Source of the DNA: Clostridia bacterium
GTDB taxonomy: Bacteria; Bacillota_A; Clostridia; Christensenellales; Aristaeellaceae
DNA: 5,581 nt
Assembly: GCA_017938785.1 (NCBI GenBank)
Contig: JAGBAU010000130.1
Location: 1-5,581 of the forward strand
Reading direction: 5' to 3'
Shown: in pieces, positions 1 through 5,556 of the stretch
Numbering within the stretch: position 1 is the first letter of the stretch
How the letters are laid out: every line of letters begins with the position of its first letter
Program-made: the position numbers and the translations under genes
The notes under the pieces: generated by a model
What the model saw: only the letters and a program-made list of their open reading frames with translations
Told to the model about the DNA's origin: nothing
Databases searched by the model: none

Positions 1-694
1 TGCCGTTTTTATCGGTGATGGCGATGTTCTCCGGCGCGCCGAAGGACATGTTCACCGCGTACTTCACCAGCGTGGGCGCGGCGACGCCGTCGGGCAGGTT
101 GCCGTTGGCCTCGGTGGGGATCTCGCGCTCGATGATCAGCTCCTGGCCCAGGGTCTGGCCGTTGACGGTGACGGTGGAATCCGCCGGGGCGGTGATGGTG
201 TACTCTCTGGCGGCCATGGCGGTGGTGGTCAGGGTCTTGACCTGCCAGCTGTTGAAGCCGTGGCTGGTCACTTCGCCGGAGTGCTCCAGCACCAGCTCTG
301 CAAACTTCTGGCCGTCCATGATCACGTTGTATTTGGCTTCGGTCTCCACCAGGGACAGGATGTTCTTCAGGGAGAAATCGTGGCCTGCGGTGAGCTCGTT
401 CATGTAGGCGGCGTACTGGTCGGGGGTCTCCTGGGTGAGGGACTTGGCGCTCTCGTCCATGGCGTAGATTTCCTGCCAGCTGCGCGCGTTCAGGGTATCG
501 AGCACGGTTTCGGCGGTGTGGATGGGGCGGGTTTGTTCATATTCGCCCATCACGCCGGACAGGATGCTCAGGCCGATGCACAGCGCCACAACGAATACCG
601 CCAGAAGGGCGATATAGATGCGCCAGAACCAGCTTTCCTTCAGCAGCTGGATCAGGTTCTTCTTCTGCTTCTTGCGAATCTTTTTCTTTGCCAT
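1..694 (-). CDS. Membrane-anchored protein with NTF2-like extracellular region (partial, C-terminus missing)
   Basis: An open frame of 231 codons runs from ATG at 694 off the left edge without a stop. The N-terminus is lysine/arginine-rich (MAKKKIRKKQKKN), followed by one hydrophobic helix at about residues 25-47, so the rest should lie outside the membrane (N-in topology). Residues ~57-163 (helices with ETVLDTLNARSWQEIY, then alternating strands) resemble an NTF2-like fold. From ~168 a beta-rich segment with TVTVNGQTLG recalls the VNG-containing domains of TcaA-type cell-wall proteins. Both assignments come from pattern only, and the function is unknown. The start is chosen because GGGAGG (709-704) sits 9 bases upstream of this ATG; an in-frame ATG at 703 directly abuts that site and is too close. 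The upstream glycosidase gene stops at 711, 16 bases away, so the two are very likely co-transcribed. Confidence 0.8.
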   Translation of the reverse strand, partial: MAKKKIRKKQKKNLIQLLKESWFWRIYIALLAVFVVALCIGLSILSGVMGEYEQTRPIHTAETVLDTLNARSWQEIYAMDESAKSLTQETPDQYAAYMNELTAGHDFSLKNILSLVETEAKYNVIMDGQKFAELVLEHSGEVTSHGFNSWQVKTLTTTAMAAREYTITAPADSTVTVNGQTLGQELIIEREIPTEANGNLPDGVAAPTLVKYAVNMSFGAPENIAITDKNG

Positions 695-703
695 AGTATT
701 CAT

Positions 704-709
704 CCTCCC
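704..709 (-). promoter_or_regulatory. Ribosome binding site that selects the start of the partial membrane protein
   Basis: GGGAGG on the minus strand lies 9 bases before ATG 694 and 0 bases before the in-frame ATG 703. Normal spacing favours 694. The site lies just after the glycosidase stop codon, as expected inside an operon. Confidence 0.65.
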
Positions 710-710
710 G

Positions 711-1979
711 TCAGCGCACGACGATGGCCGTGGGGATCTTGCGGGAGCCCGTGACTGCGACGCCGTTGTTCAGATACTTGCCTTCATAGTACATGATGGA
801 GGAGGAGCCGCCGTCCAGGTTGCAGGCGTTCACGGCGCCGTATTCCAGCATGATCTTCATCAAATCCGCATGGGTTGCGCCCATGGAGTTGACCTGTCGG
901 CCGTCGATGACCAGCATCAGCACCGCGCCGTCCTCCCTCTGGCCGATGGCCGTGCGGGGGTTCAGGCCCGAGGAGATGCCGTTGACCTCGCAGGCCTCGC
1001 CGTTGATCACCAGCGCCGGGCCGAAGGTGACTGCATCGCGCAGGTTCAGCTTCTCCAGGGTATCGCGGCTGAATTCGCCCACCACCAGCTTGTGGTCCTG
1101 GGTGAAGCCTACGGTGGTGTTTTCATCGTGGCCGCCGGAGTAATAGAGAATCTTGCTGTTGGAAACGACCGCGCCCTTGGGCTTGCCGCCGTTGCCCACG
1201 CCGCCGTCATCGGCGAACGCGCCGCCGTTGACTGCCGCCACGGCGTTGTACTTCTCGGCGATTTCATAGAGCTGCAGGCCGGGCTTGCTGTTGAAGTTTT
1301 CGCGGCATACGCCCACGCTCACGCGGCTGGGGTCGCGCACGATCATCATAAAGCCCCGGTAGGTGCCGCCGTTGACCTCGAAGACCTCGATGTCCTTGTA
1401 GTCGGCTTCCGTGGTGCCGTCCTCATGAACGCCGGTGTCGATGGTGATCAGCGAGGTATCGGTATCCTCGGTGGGGGCGGCGATGGAGTTGCGCTCCACG
1501 ATTTCCTGCACCGTCTTTTCGGAATAGTAGATGCGGGGCACAAACTTCAGCGCGCTGGTTTCCAGCATGGTGACCGTCACCATATCGCCGAAGGACTGGC
1601 TGGGGCCGCGGAAGAGCACGAAGCATGCGCTCAAAAGGGTCACCAGCAGCACCGCCACGATGGTGAGCACGCTCAGCACCGCACGGCTGATGTAGCGGCG
1701 GCGGCGCTCCCACACGCGCTTTTTGTAAACCTTGAGCTGCTTGGGGGTCAGCTGGGCGATGCGCTTTTTGCGCCATGCGCGCTTCTTCTGCCAGCGCTGG
1801 ATGAAGGCGGGCATTTCGAACTCCTTCTTTACGGCCTGCCGGGCCTGGGGCCTGCGCTGGGCAGGACGGGGGCCGCCTGCCGGACGTGCGCCTGCGGGAC
1901 GAGCCTGTGCCGGACGAGCCTGTGCCGGGCGGGGCGCCTGGGATGCGCCCTGGGGACGCGGATTCTGCTTCTGTTCCAA
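711..1979 (-). CDS. Membrane-anchored phosphodiester glycosidase (NAGPA) domain protein
   Basis: About 422 residues. Residues 1-50 are a low-complexity Pro/Ala/Gln/Arg stretch with RPAQA/RPAGA repeats. Residues 51-98 are very basic, and one hydrophobic helix spans ~99-123. The remaining ~300 residues should be extracytoplasmic. The C-terminal ~205-421 carries the hallmarks of the NAGPA/phosphodiester glycosidase family (DUF2233-like): NGGAF (251-255), FGP (319-321), NPRTAIG (340-346), IDGR (358-361), LDGGSSS (388-394) and RKIP (413-416) near the end. The family's studied member removes GlcNAc from a phosphodiester-linked glycan; bacterial relatives are thought to act on envelope or exopolysaccharide glycans, and the substrate here is unknown. 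TTG 1979 is preferred over the in-frame ATG 2012: AAAGGAAGG lies 7 bases before the TTG, while the ATG has no Shine-Dalgarno and lies only ~14 bases from the predicted transcript start. First gene of a unit with the partial gene downstream. Confidence 0.88.
   Translation of the reverse strand: MEQKQNPRPQGASQAPRPAQARPAQARPAGARPAGGPRPAQRRPQARQAVKKEFEMPAFIQRWQKKRAWRKKRIAQLTPKQLKVYKKRVWERRRRYISRAVLSVLTIVAVLLVTLLSACFVLFRGPSQSFGDMVTVTMLETSALKFVPRIYYSEKTVQEIVERNSIAAPTEDTDTSLITIDTGVHEDGTTEADYKDIEVFEVNGGTYRGFMMIVRDPSRVSVGVCRENFNSKPGLQLYEIAEKYNAVAAVNGGAFADDGGVGNGGKPKGAVVSNSKILYYSGGHDENTTVGFTQDHKLVVGEFSRDTLEKLNLRDAVTFGPALVINGEACEVNGISSGLNPRTAIGQREDGAVLMLVIDGRQVNSMGATHADLMKIMLEYGAVNACNLDGGSSSIMYYEGKYLNNGVAVTGSRKIPTAIVVR
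1868..1926 (-). repeat. 15-bp tandem repeat encoding RPAQA/RPAGA pentapeptides
   Basis: Two identical 15-base copies (1897-1911 and 1912-1926, plus-strand GGACGAGCCTGTGCC) are followed on the coding strand by more diverged copies to about 1868. Each unit encodes five residues, giving the RPAQA, RPAQA, RPAGA, RPAG series in the cytoplasmic N-terminal tail of the glycosidase. The unit stays in frame, so copy-number change would lengthen or shorten the tail without a frameshift. Confidence 0.75.
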
Positions 1980-1986
1980 GATGAAA

Positions 1987-1995
1987 CCTTCCTTT
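1987..1995 (-). promoter_or_regulatory. Ribosome binding site supporting a TTG start for the glycosidase
   Basis: AAAGGAAGG on the minus strand ends 7 bases before TTG 1979. No comparable purine tract precedes the in-frame ATG at 2012. This site decides the start codon choice. Confidence 0.65.
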
Positions 1996-2032
1996 GAACC
2001 ATGGTAAATCATGGTATATTTTCACTAATACA

Positions 2033-2062
2033 ATTATAACATACGCAAATGGCAATATGCAA
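2033..2062 (-). promoter_or_regulatory. Sigma-A-type promoter of the glycosidase operon
   Basis: Minus strand: -35 TTGCAT (2062-2057), 18-base spacer, -10 TATAAT (2038-2033) preceded by TGT, which makes an extended -10. The expected transcript start is near 2026, giving a leader of about 47 bases to the TTG start. It lies in an AT-rich stretch directly upstream of the gene and downstream of the neighbour's terminator. Confidence 0.65.
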
Positions 2063-2129
2063 CAATCCGCAGAGCCGGAATGTGTTAAGTATAGCGGGAG
2101 AAAACGGACAAAAACGGGCAGCTTTGCAG

Positions 2130-2157
2130 AAAAAAGGCTTCCCTTTGCGGGAAGCCT
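2130..2157 (-). terminator. Rho-independent terminator of the PIG-L deacetylase gene
   Basis: A perfect 9-bp stem, AGGCTTCCC (2135-2143) with GGGAAGCCT (2149-2157), has a 5-base loop. Read on the minus strand it is followed by six T residues (complement of A 2130-2135; the first pairs with the stem). It lies 11 bases past the deacetylase stop and before the glycosidase promoter, so it separates the two transcription units. The plus strand has no T tract after the hairpin, so it is one-directional. Confidence 0.88.
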
Positions 2158-2168
2158 GTGCTTATTGA

Positions 2169-3599
2169 TTATTGCTGATTCTGCTGACGTCTCTGCCTTT
2201 CGCGGCGGATGGCGGCGGCCCGGCGGCGCAGCATTTCCCTGCGCCTGCGCGCCCGGCTGCGGCGGATGAGGATAACCGCCAGCGCGGCGGCTGCGCCTGC
2301 CAGGATCACCGCGGCCACGATGGCGATCACCGTGCCTGCGCCGCCCTTCTCCTTCACGGGTTCGGGCTCCGGCGTGGGCTCGGGGGTGGCCACGGGCTCG
2401 GGGGTGGGCTCCGGCGTGGGTACGGGCGTGGGTTCGGGGGTGGAGACCACCACGTTTTCGAACAGGTCCTTGTGCTCGGTATCCTGGCCCACGGTGGAGT
2501 AGGACAGGCCGAACTTGGCGTTATCGTAGGCGCCGTGGTCCTTGACCTGGAAGTACTTGATCTGGGAGGCGTTTTCCTCCATGGCCTCGGTTGCGGTCTG
2601 CAGGAGGGTGCGGCCGTCCAGCTCCGGGAAGGACTGGTGCCAGTCGAATTCGATGGGGCACTTCTTTTCCAGATGCCTGTACAGCTTCTGCACCTGCCAG
2701 GCCTCGCCCAGCTCAGGGTAGAGGCTGGGGTCGGCGGCGGCCTTGATCACCGTCTCCATGCAGCGGGAGGTGACGATATGCTGGTTGTGGCCGTATTCGC
2801 CGTCCCAGTCGTGGGTGAGGATGATCTCCGGTTTGGATTTGCGGATCAGCTGCACCAGCAGCTTCGTCACGGCCTCCTGGCCGCCCCAGTGGGCCAGGGT
2901 CTTGGACAGGGAATCGATCTTTTCGTCCTTCAGGCCCAGGAACACGGGATGGGTGTTCACGCCCGCCACGCCCAGCGCGTTCATGCATTCCGCATAGCGC
3001 AGGCGGCCGCAGTCGGTCATGTACACCACCTGCACGTCCCGGCCCAGCACGGTATCGTAGTAGGGAATGATGCCGCCGAACCACAGCCATTCATCGTCCA
3101 TGTGGGTGGAGATGACCATCAATTCGCAATCCTCGTGGGGCGGCTGCCAGGTGACGGCGGTGCGGGGAAGGGTGCCCTCGCCCCAGACGCGCACCTTCAT
3201 GACGCCCTGGCTCTTCTGGCTGAAGCGGATGGATATATACCTTGCGCCCGGGGCAATCGGGTAGACGTTGGCGTAGAAGCCGTAGTCGTTTTCGCCCTGG
3301 GTGGCGGTGGAGAGCACGTTCTGGGATGCATCGTACTGGGTGATGGTGAAATTCACGGCGGGCTTATACCAGTTCACCTGGAAGGCCGTGACAGCGGTAT
3401 CCGGCAGGCGGATCATCAGCTCGGGATTGGAGCCCTCCGGTACCCAGCCGGTGCTGATGGAGACGTCCGTGATCTTCTCGGTGCTGCCCTCGCTGACCTG
3501 GAAGGCGCATCTGTCCGCGATGTTTTCCGCCACCTGCGCGTATGCGGCGGAGAGGACGAGCATGAAGGCCAGCAGCGCGGCCGTGATTCTGCGAAGCAT
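2169..3599 (-). CDS. Secreted PIG-L family deacetylase with C-terminal membrane anchor
   Basis: 476 residues. A signal peptide covers 1-21 (MLRR, hydrophobic core, SAAYA cleavage). Residues ~30-145 form a beta-rich N-terminal domain of unknown role, possibly carbohydrate-binding. The PIG-L/LmbE domain starts near 158. Its metal motif reads THMDDE (H166, D168, D169) where the family usually has AHPDDE, and the second motif GEYGHNQH gives H271/H274 as HxxH. By analogy with MshB, H166, D169 and H274 would bind Zn2+ and D168 would be the catalytic base. The family removes N-acetyl groups from GlcNAc-type sugars; the extracellular location suggests an envelope or environmental glycan, but the substrate is unknown. 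A Pro/Thr/Glu linker (387-413), a helix (~421-445) and an Arg-rich cytoplasmic tail (446-476) complete a type I membrane protein. GAGGTG lies 7 bases before ATG 3599. Monocistronic, with its own promoter and terminator. Confidence 0.9.
   Translation of the reverse strand: MLRRITAALLAFMLVLSAAYAQVAENIADRCAFQVSEGSTEKITDVSISTGWVPEGSNPELMIRLPDTAVTAFQVNWYKPAVNFTITQYDASQNVLSTATQGENDYGFYANVYPIAPGARYISIRFSQKSQGVMKVRVWGEGTLPRTAVTWQPPHEDCELMVISTHMDDEWLWFGGIIPYYDTVLGRDVQVVYMTDCGRLRYAECMNALGVAGVNTHPVFLGLKDEKIDSLSKTLAHWGGQEAVTKLLVQLIRKSKPEIILTHDWDGEYGHNQHIVTSRCMETVIKAAADPSLYPELGEAWQVQKLYRHLEKKCPIEFDWHQSFPELDGRTLLQTATEAMEENASQIKYFQVKDHGAYDNAKFGLSYSTVGQDTEHKDLFENVVVSTPEPTPVPTPEPTPEPVATPEPTPEPEPVKEKGGAGTVIAIVAAVILAGAAAALAVILIRRSRARRRREMLRRRAAAIRRERQRRQQNQQ
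2361..2441 (-). repeat. Degenerate repeat encoding a TPEP-rich linker
   Basis: GC-rich repeats built from variants of GGGCTCGGGGGTGG and GGGCTCCGGCGTGG encode the TPEPTP/EPEP linker (residues 387-413) of the deacetylase. Such linkers usually space an extracytoplasmic domain from its membrane anchor across the wall. The tract is prone to length variation and assembly error. Confidence 0.7.
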
Positions 3600-3633
3600 G
3601 GGTTTGCACCTCGATGGTAGAAATAGTTAATTT

Positions 3634-3662
3634 ATTCTAGCACAAAAAGGAAGAGGGGGCAA
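3634..3662 (-). promoter_or_regulatory. Predicted promoter of the PIG-L deacetylase
   Basis: Minus strand: -35 TTGCCC (3662-3657), exact 17-base spacer, -10 TAGAAT (3639-3634) with an upstream TGC forming an extended -10. Transcript start is expected near 3627, about 28 bases before the ATG. The -35 box overlaps the left arm of a GC-rich inverted repeat (3658-3666). Confidence 0.55.
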
Positions 3663-3780
3663 GGGGCGCCCGATCCACCGGCCGGCAAAGCCCCCTTTGC
3701 ACAGGGCAGCCCTCCGGGCACCCGATTCTGCAATTCCCTGGGCGCAAAAATGCAGTTTCGCCCGGCTTTGCCCCCTTGCC
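3655..3780. repeat. GC-rich block of nested inverted repeats
   Basis: Two nested 9-bp perfect inverted pairs are visible: GGCAAGGGG (3658-3666) with CCCCTTGCC (3772-3780), and GGCAAAGCC (3684-3692) with GGCTTTGCC (3764-3772). Inside are a local hairpin GCAAAG-CCCC-CTTTGC (3685-3700), the palindrome AGGGCAGCCCT (3703-3713) and GGGCG/CGCCC (3740-3744, 3759-3763). The block could be a small non-coding repeat element or a long imperfect hairpin. Whether it is repeated elsewhere in the genome cannot be seen here. Confidence 0.45.
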
Positions 3781-3824
3781 AATGTTAAAATATGCGCACA
3801 ACGCTAATATTCCGCCAAATCTGT

Positions 3825-3853
3825 TTGACTTCACTTAACTAACGTGATAAAAT
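3825..3853 (+). promoter_or_regulatory. Strong sigma-A-type promoter of putP
   Basis: TTGACT (3825-3830), 17-base spacer, TAAAAT (3848-3853) preceded by TGA, an extended -10. Five of six bases match consensus in each box. Transcript start is expected near 3860, leaving a leader of about 70 bases that contains the repeat cluster at 3868-3905. Confidence 0.72.
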
Positions 3854-3867
3854 AAACCATATTTTTC

Positions 3868-3905
3868 AAATTGTATACTGCATTTTTATACAGCAATATG
3901 CAATT
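3868..3905 (+). promoter_or_regulatory. Repeat cluster in the putP leader, possible operator or RNA switch structure
   Basis: Just downstream of the predicted transcript start are TGTATA (3872-3877) and TATACA (3887-3892), an inverted pair with a 9-base loop. TATACTGCA (3874-3882) and TATACAGCA (3887-3895) form a direct repeat with one mismatch. A wider inverted pair, AATTG (3869-3873) with CAATT (3901-3905), shares bases with the first, so both stems cannot form fully at once. No known regulator box is recognised. Confidence 0.35.
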
Positions 3906-3930
3906 CGGAAAGGGATAGGAGGAACCCCAT

Positions 3931-5490
3931 ATGAGCTCAAATACCATCCAGATCCTCGTCGCCATGATCATCTACATGGCGGTGGTCATCGGCATCGGCC
4001 TCTGGTACGCCAAGCGGGCCAACAAGAATTCCGAGGAATACTTCCTCGGCGGACGCTCCCTGGGCCCGTGGGTCACGGCCATGAGCGCCGAGGCCAGCGA
4101 CATGAGCGGCTGGCTGCTGATGGGTCTTCCGGGCGTGGCCTACTGGTGCGGCCTGGCGGACGCATTCTGGACCGCCTTCGGCCTGGCCGTGGGAACATAC
4201 ATCAACTGGCTGATCGTATCCAAGCGCCTGCGCCGCTACAGCGTGCGCGCCAACAATTCGATCACCCTGCCCGAATTCTTCTCCAACCGCTTCCGCGAGA
4301 ACAAGAAGGTCATCATGACCATCGCAGCGGCGTTCATCCTGATCTTCTTCACGGTCTACGCCTCCAGCTGCTTCGTGACCTGCGGCAAGCTCTTCTCCAC
4401 GCTGTTCGGCGCGCCCTACGTCTCCATGATGATCATCGGCGCGATCTTCGTTCTGGTGTACACCCTGCTGGGCGGCTTCCTGGCCGAATCCGCATCGGAC
4501 TTCATGCAGGCCATCGTGATGATCGTGGCGCTGACGGTGATCGTGGTCATCTCCACCGTGCAGGCCGGCGGCATCGGCGCGGTCATGGAGAACGCCAAGG
4601 CCATCCCGGGCTTTGTGCAGTTCTTCGGCATCGCCACCCCCGCCGTTGAGGCAGGCACTCAGCTGGTGGAGGGCGGCGCACCCCTCTTCGGCGAGGCTGG
4701 AACCTACAGCCTGCTGTCCGTGGCCAGCTGCATGGCATGGGGCCTGGGCTACTTCGGCATGCCCCAGGTGCTGCTGCGCTTCATGGCCATCCGCAAGGAG
4801 GATGAGCTCAAGCGCTCCCGTCAGATTGCCACCGTATGGGTTGTGATCTCCCTGGCCGTGGCCGTATTCATCGGCATCGTGGGCCGTCAGATCTTCCCCA
4901 CTGCGCACCTGACCAAGTCCGGCGCAGAGAGCATCTTCATCACCCTGTCCACCAGCTTCCTGCCGCCGCTGCTGGCAGGCTTCGTGATGGCGGGCATCCT
5001 GGCCGCCACCATCTCCTCCTCCGACAGCTACCTGCTGATCGCCGCATCCGCCCTCGCCAAGAACATCTACCAGGGCGTATGCAGGAAGGACGCAACTGAA
5101 AAGCAGGTCATGGTCGTTTCCCGCATCACCCTGCTGGCCCTGGCGCTGATCGGCGTGCTGATCGCCCTGGACGAAAACAGCGTCATCTTCCAGATCGTTT
5201 CCTTCGCATGGGCAGGCTTTGGCGCCACCTTCGGCCCGCTGATGCTGCTGTGCCTGTTCTGGAAGCGCATCAATCGTGCAGGCGCCATCGCAGGCATGGT
5301 CTCCGGCGCAGGCATGGTGTTTTTGTGGAAGCTGGTCATCAGCAAGCTGGGCGGCGTATTCGCCATCTACGAGCTGCTGCCCGCCTTCATCTTCTCCTGC
5401 ATCGTGATCGTGGTGGTAAGTCTTCTGACCAAGGCTCCCTCCAAGGAGATCGAGGCCGACTTCGAAGCCGTGCGCAGCGGTTCCCTGTAA
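3931..5490 (+). CDS. putP: Sodium/proline symporter (PutP family, SSS transporter)
   Basis: 519 residues, complete, close to the ~500 typical of the family, with about 13 hydrophobic helices. It imports L-proline with Na+ across the cytoplasmic membrane for nutrition or osmoprotection. The family signature is strong: FLGGRSLGPWVTAMSAEASD (38-57), then MSGWLLMGLPG. D57 and S59 align with E. coli PutP D55 and S57 (Na+ site region). LPEFF (113-117) and AWGLGYFGMPQ (269-279) are also typical. In the second Na+ motif, ILAATISSSDSYLL (356-369), S362 and S363 take the places of E. coli S340 and T341, judged by eye. Proline is the most likely substrate, but a related solute is possible since binding residues cannot be verified here. 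AGGAGG (3917-3922) lies 8 bases before ATG 3931. It is transcribed alone and diverges from the deacetylase; no proline catabolism gene is visible. Confidence 0.93.
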   Translation: MSSNTIQILVAMIIYMAVVIGIGLWYAKRANKNSEEYFLGGRSLGPWVTAMSAEASDMSGWLLMGLPGVAYWCGLADAFWTAFGLAVGTYINWLIVSKRLRRYSVRANNSITLPEFFSNRFRENKKVIMTIAAAFILIFFTVYASSCFVTCGKLFSTLFGAPYVSMMIIGAIFVLVYTLLGGFLAESASDFMQAIVMIVALTVIVVISTVQAGGIGAVMENAKAIPGFVQFFGIATPAVEAGTQLVEGGAPLFGEAGTYSLLSVASCMAWGLGYFGMPQVLLRFMAIRKEDELKRSRQIATVWVVISLAVAVFIGIVGRQIFPTAHLTKSGAESIFITLSTSFLPPLLAGFVMAGILAATISSSDSYLLIAASALAKNIYQGVCRKDATEKQVMVVSRITLLALALIGVLIALDENSVIFQIVSFAWAGFGATFGPLMLLCLFWKRINRAGAIAGMVSGAGMVFLWKLVISKLGGVFAIYELLPAFIFSCIVIVVVSLLTKAPSKEIEADFEAVRSGSL

Positions 5491-5507
5491 CGTCGGCTGC
5501 CCCACGC

Positions 5508-5556
5508 CTGCGGCGCGTCGCAGCTACGCCCCTGCGGTACACAGTGTCCTCGGGGC
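5508..5556. repeat. GC-rich hairpin cluster downstream of putP
   Basis: After the putP stop there is no gene in the remaining 91 bases. Two stem-forming segments are visible: CTGCG (5508-5512) with CGCAG (5519-5523), and GCCCC (5528-5532) with GGGGC (5552-5556), the latter enclosing ACACAGTGT (5540-5548). No T tract follows on the plus strand, so this is not a standard intrinsic terminator. It may be the start of an intergenic repeat cut by the window edge. Confidence 0.4.

Larger units (their letters stand above)
3600..3930. other. Divergent intergenic region between the deacetylase and putP
   Basis: This 331-base stretch has no supported gene. It holds, left to right, the deacetylase ribosome binding site (3607-3612) and promoter (3634-3662), a GC-rich block of inverted repeats (about 3655-3780), then an abrupt switch to AT-rich sequence with the putP promoter (3825-3853), a leader repeat cluster (3868-3905) and the putP ribosome binding site (AGGAGG, 3917-3922). 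The only reading frame of note, 65 codons on the minus strand, lacks a Shine-Dalgarno and overlaps the deacetylase promoter. Confidence 0.8.

Noticed and set aside
618..1997. Long plus-strand open frame (459 codons) opposite the glycosidase
   Set aside because: Composition is Ala/Gly/His-biased with no recognisable motif, and the minus strand carries the conserved NAGPA motifs.
2172..3620. Long plus-strand open frame (482 codons) opposite the PIG-L deacetylase
   Set aside because: It mirrors the deacetylase gene, gives low-complexity Gly/His/Val sequence, and would read through that gene's promoter. The minus strand has signal peptide, catalytic motifs, promoter and terminator.
3703..3713. 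Palindrome AGGGCAGCCCT as a regulator binding site
   Set aside because: It lies in a block already dense with GC-rich repeats and away from both -10 boxes, so there is no independent reason to call it an operator.
3637..3834. 65-codon minus-strand frame in the divergent intergenic region
   Set aside because: No Shine-Dalgarno precedes its ATG, it overlaps the deacetylase promoter and the inverted-repeat block, and the peptide resembles no known family.
3937..5505. Long minus-strand open frame (522 codons) opposite putP
   Set aside because: The translation is rich in His, Gly, Asp, Ala and Gln with no domain or membrane pattern, while the plus strand gives a clear PutP. It is open because the GC-biased codons of putP rarely produce stops on the complement.
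5508..5556. Intrinsic terminator for putP
   Set aside because: The hairpins are not followed by a T tract on the plus strand, and the pairing is interrupted by mismatches. The true terminator may lie beyond the window.
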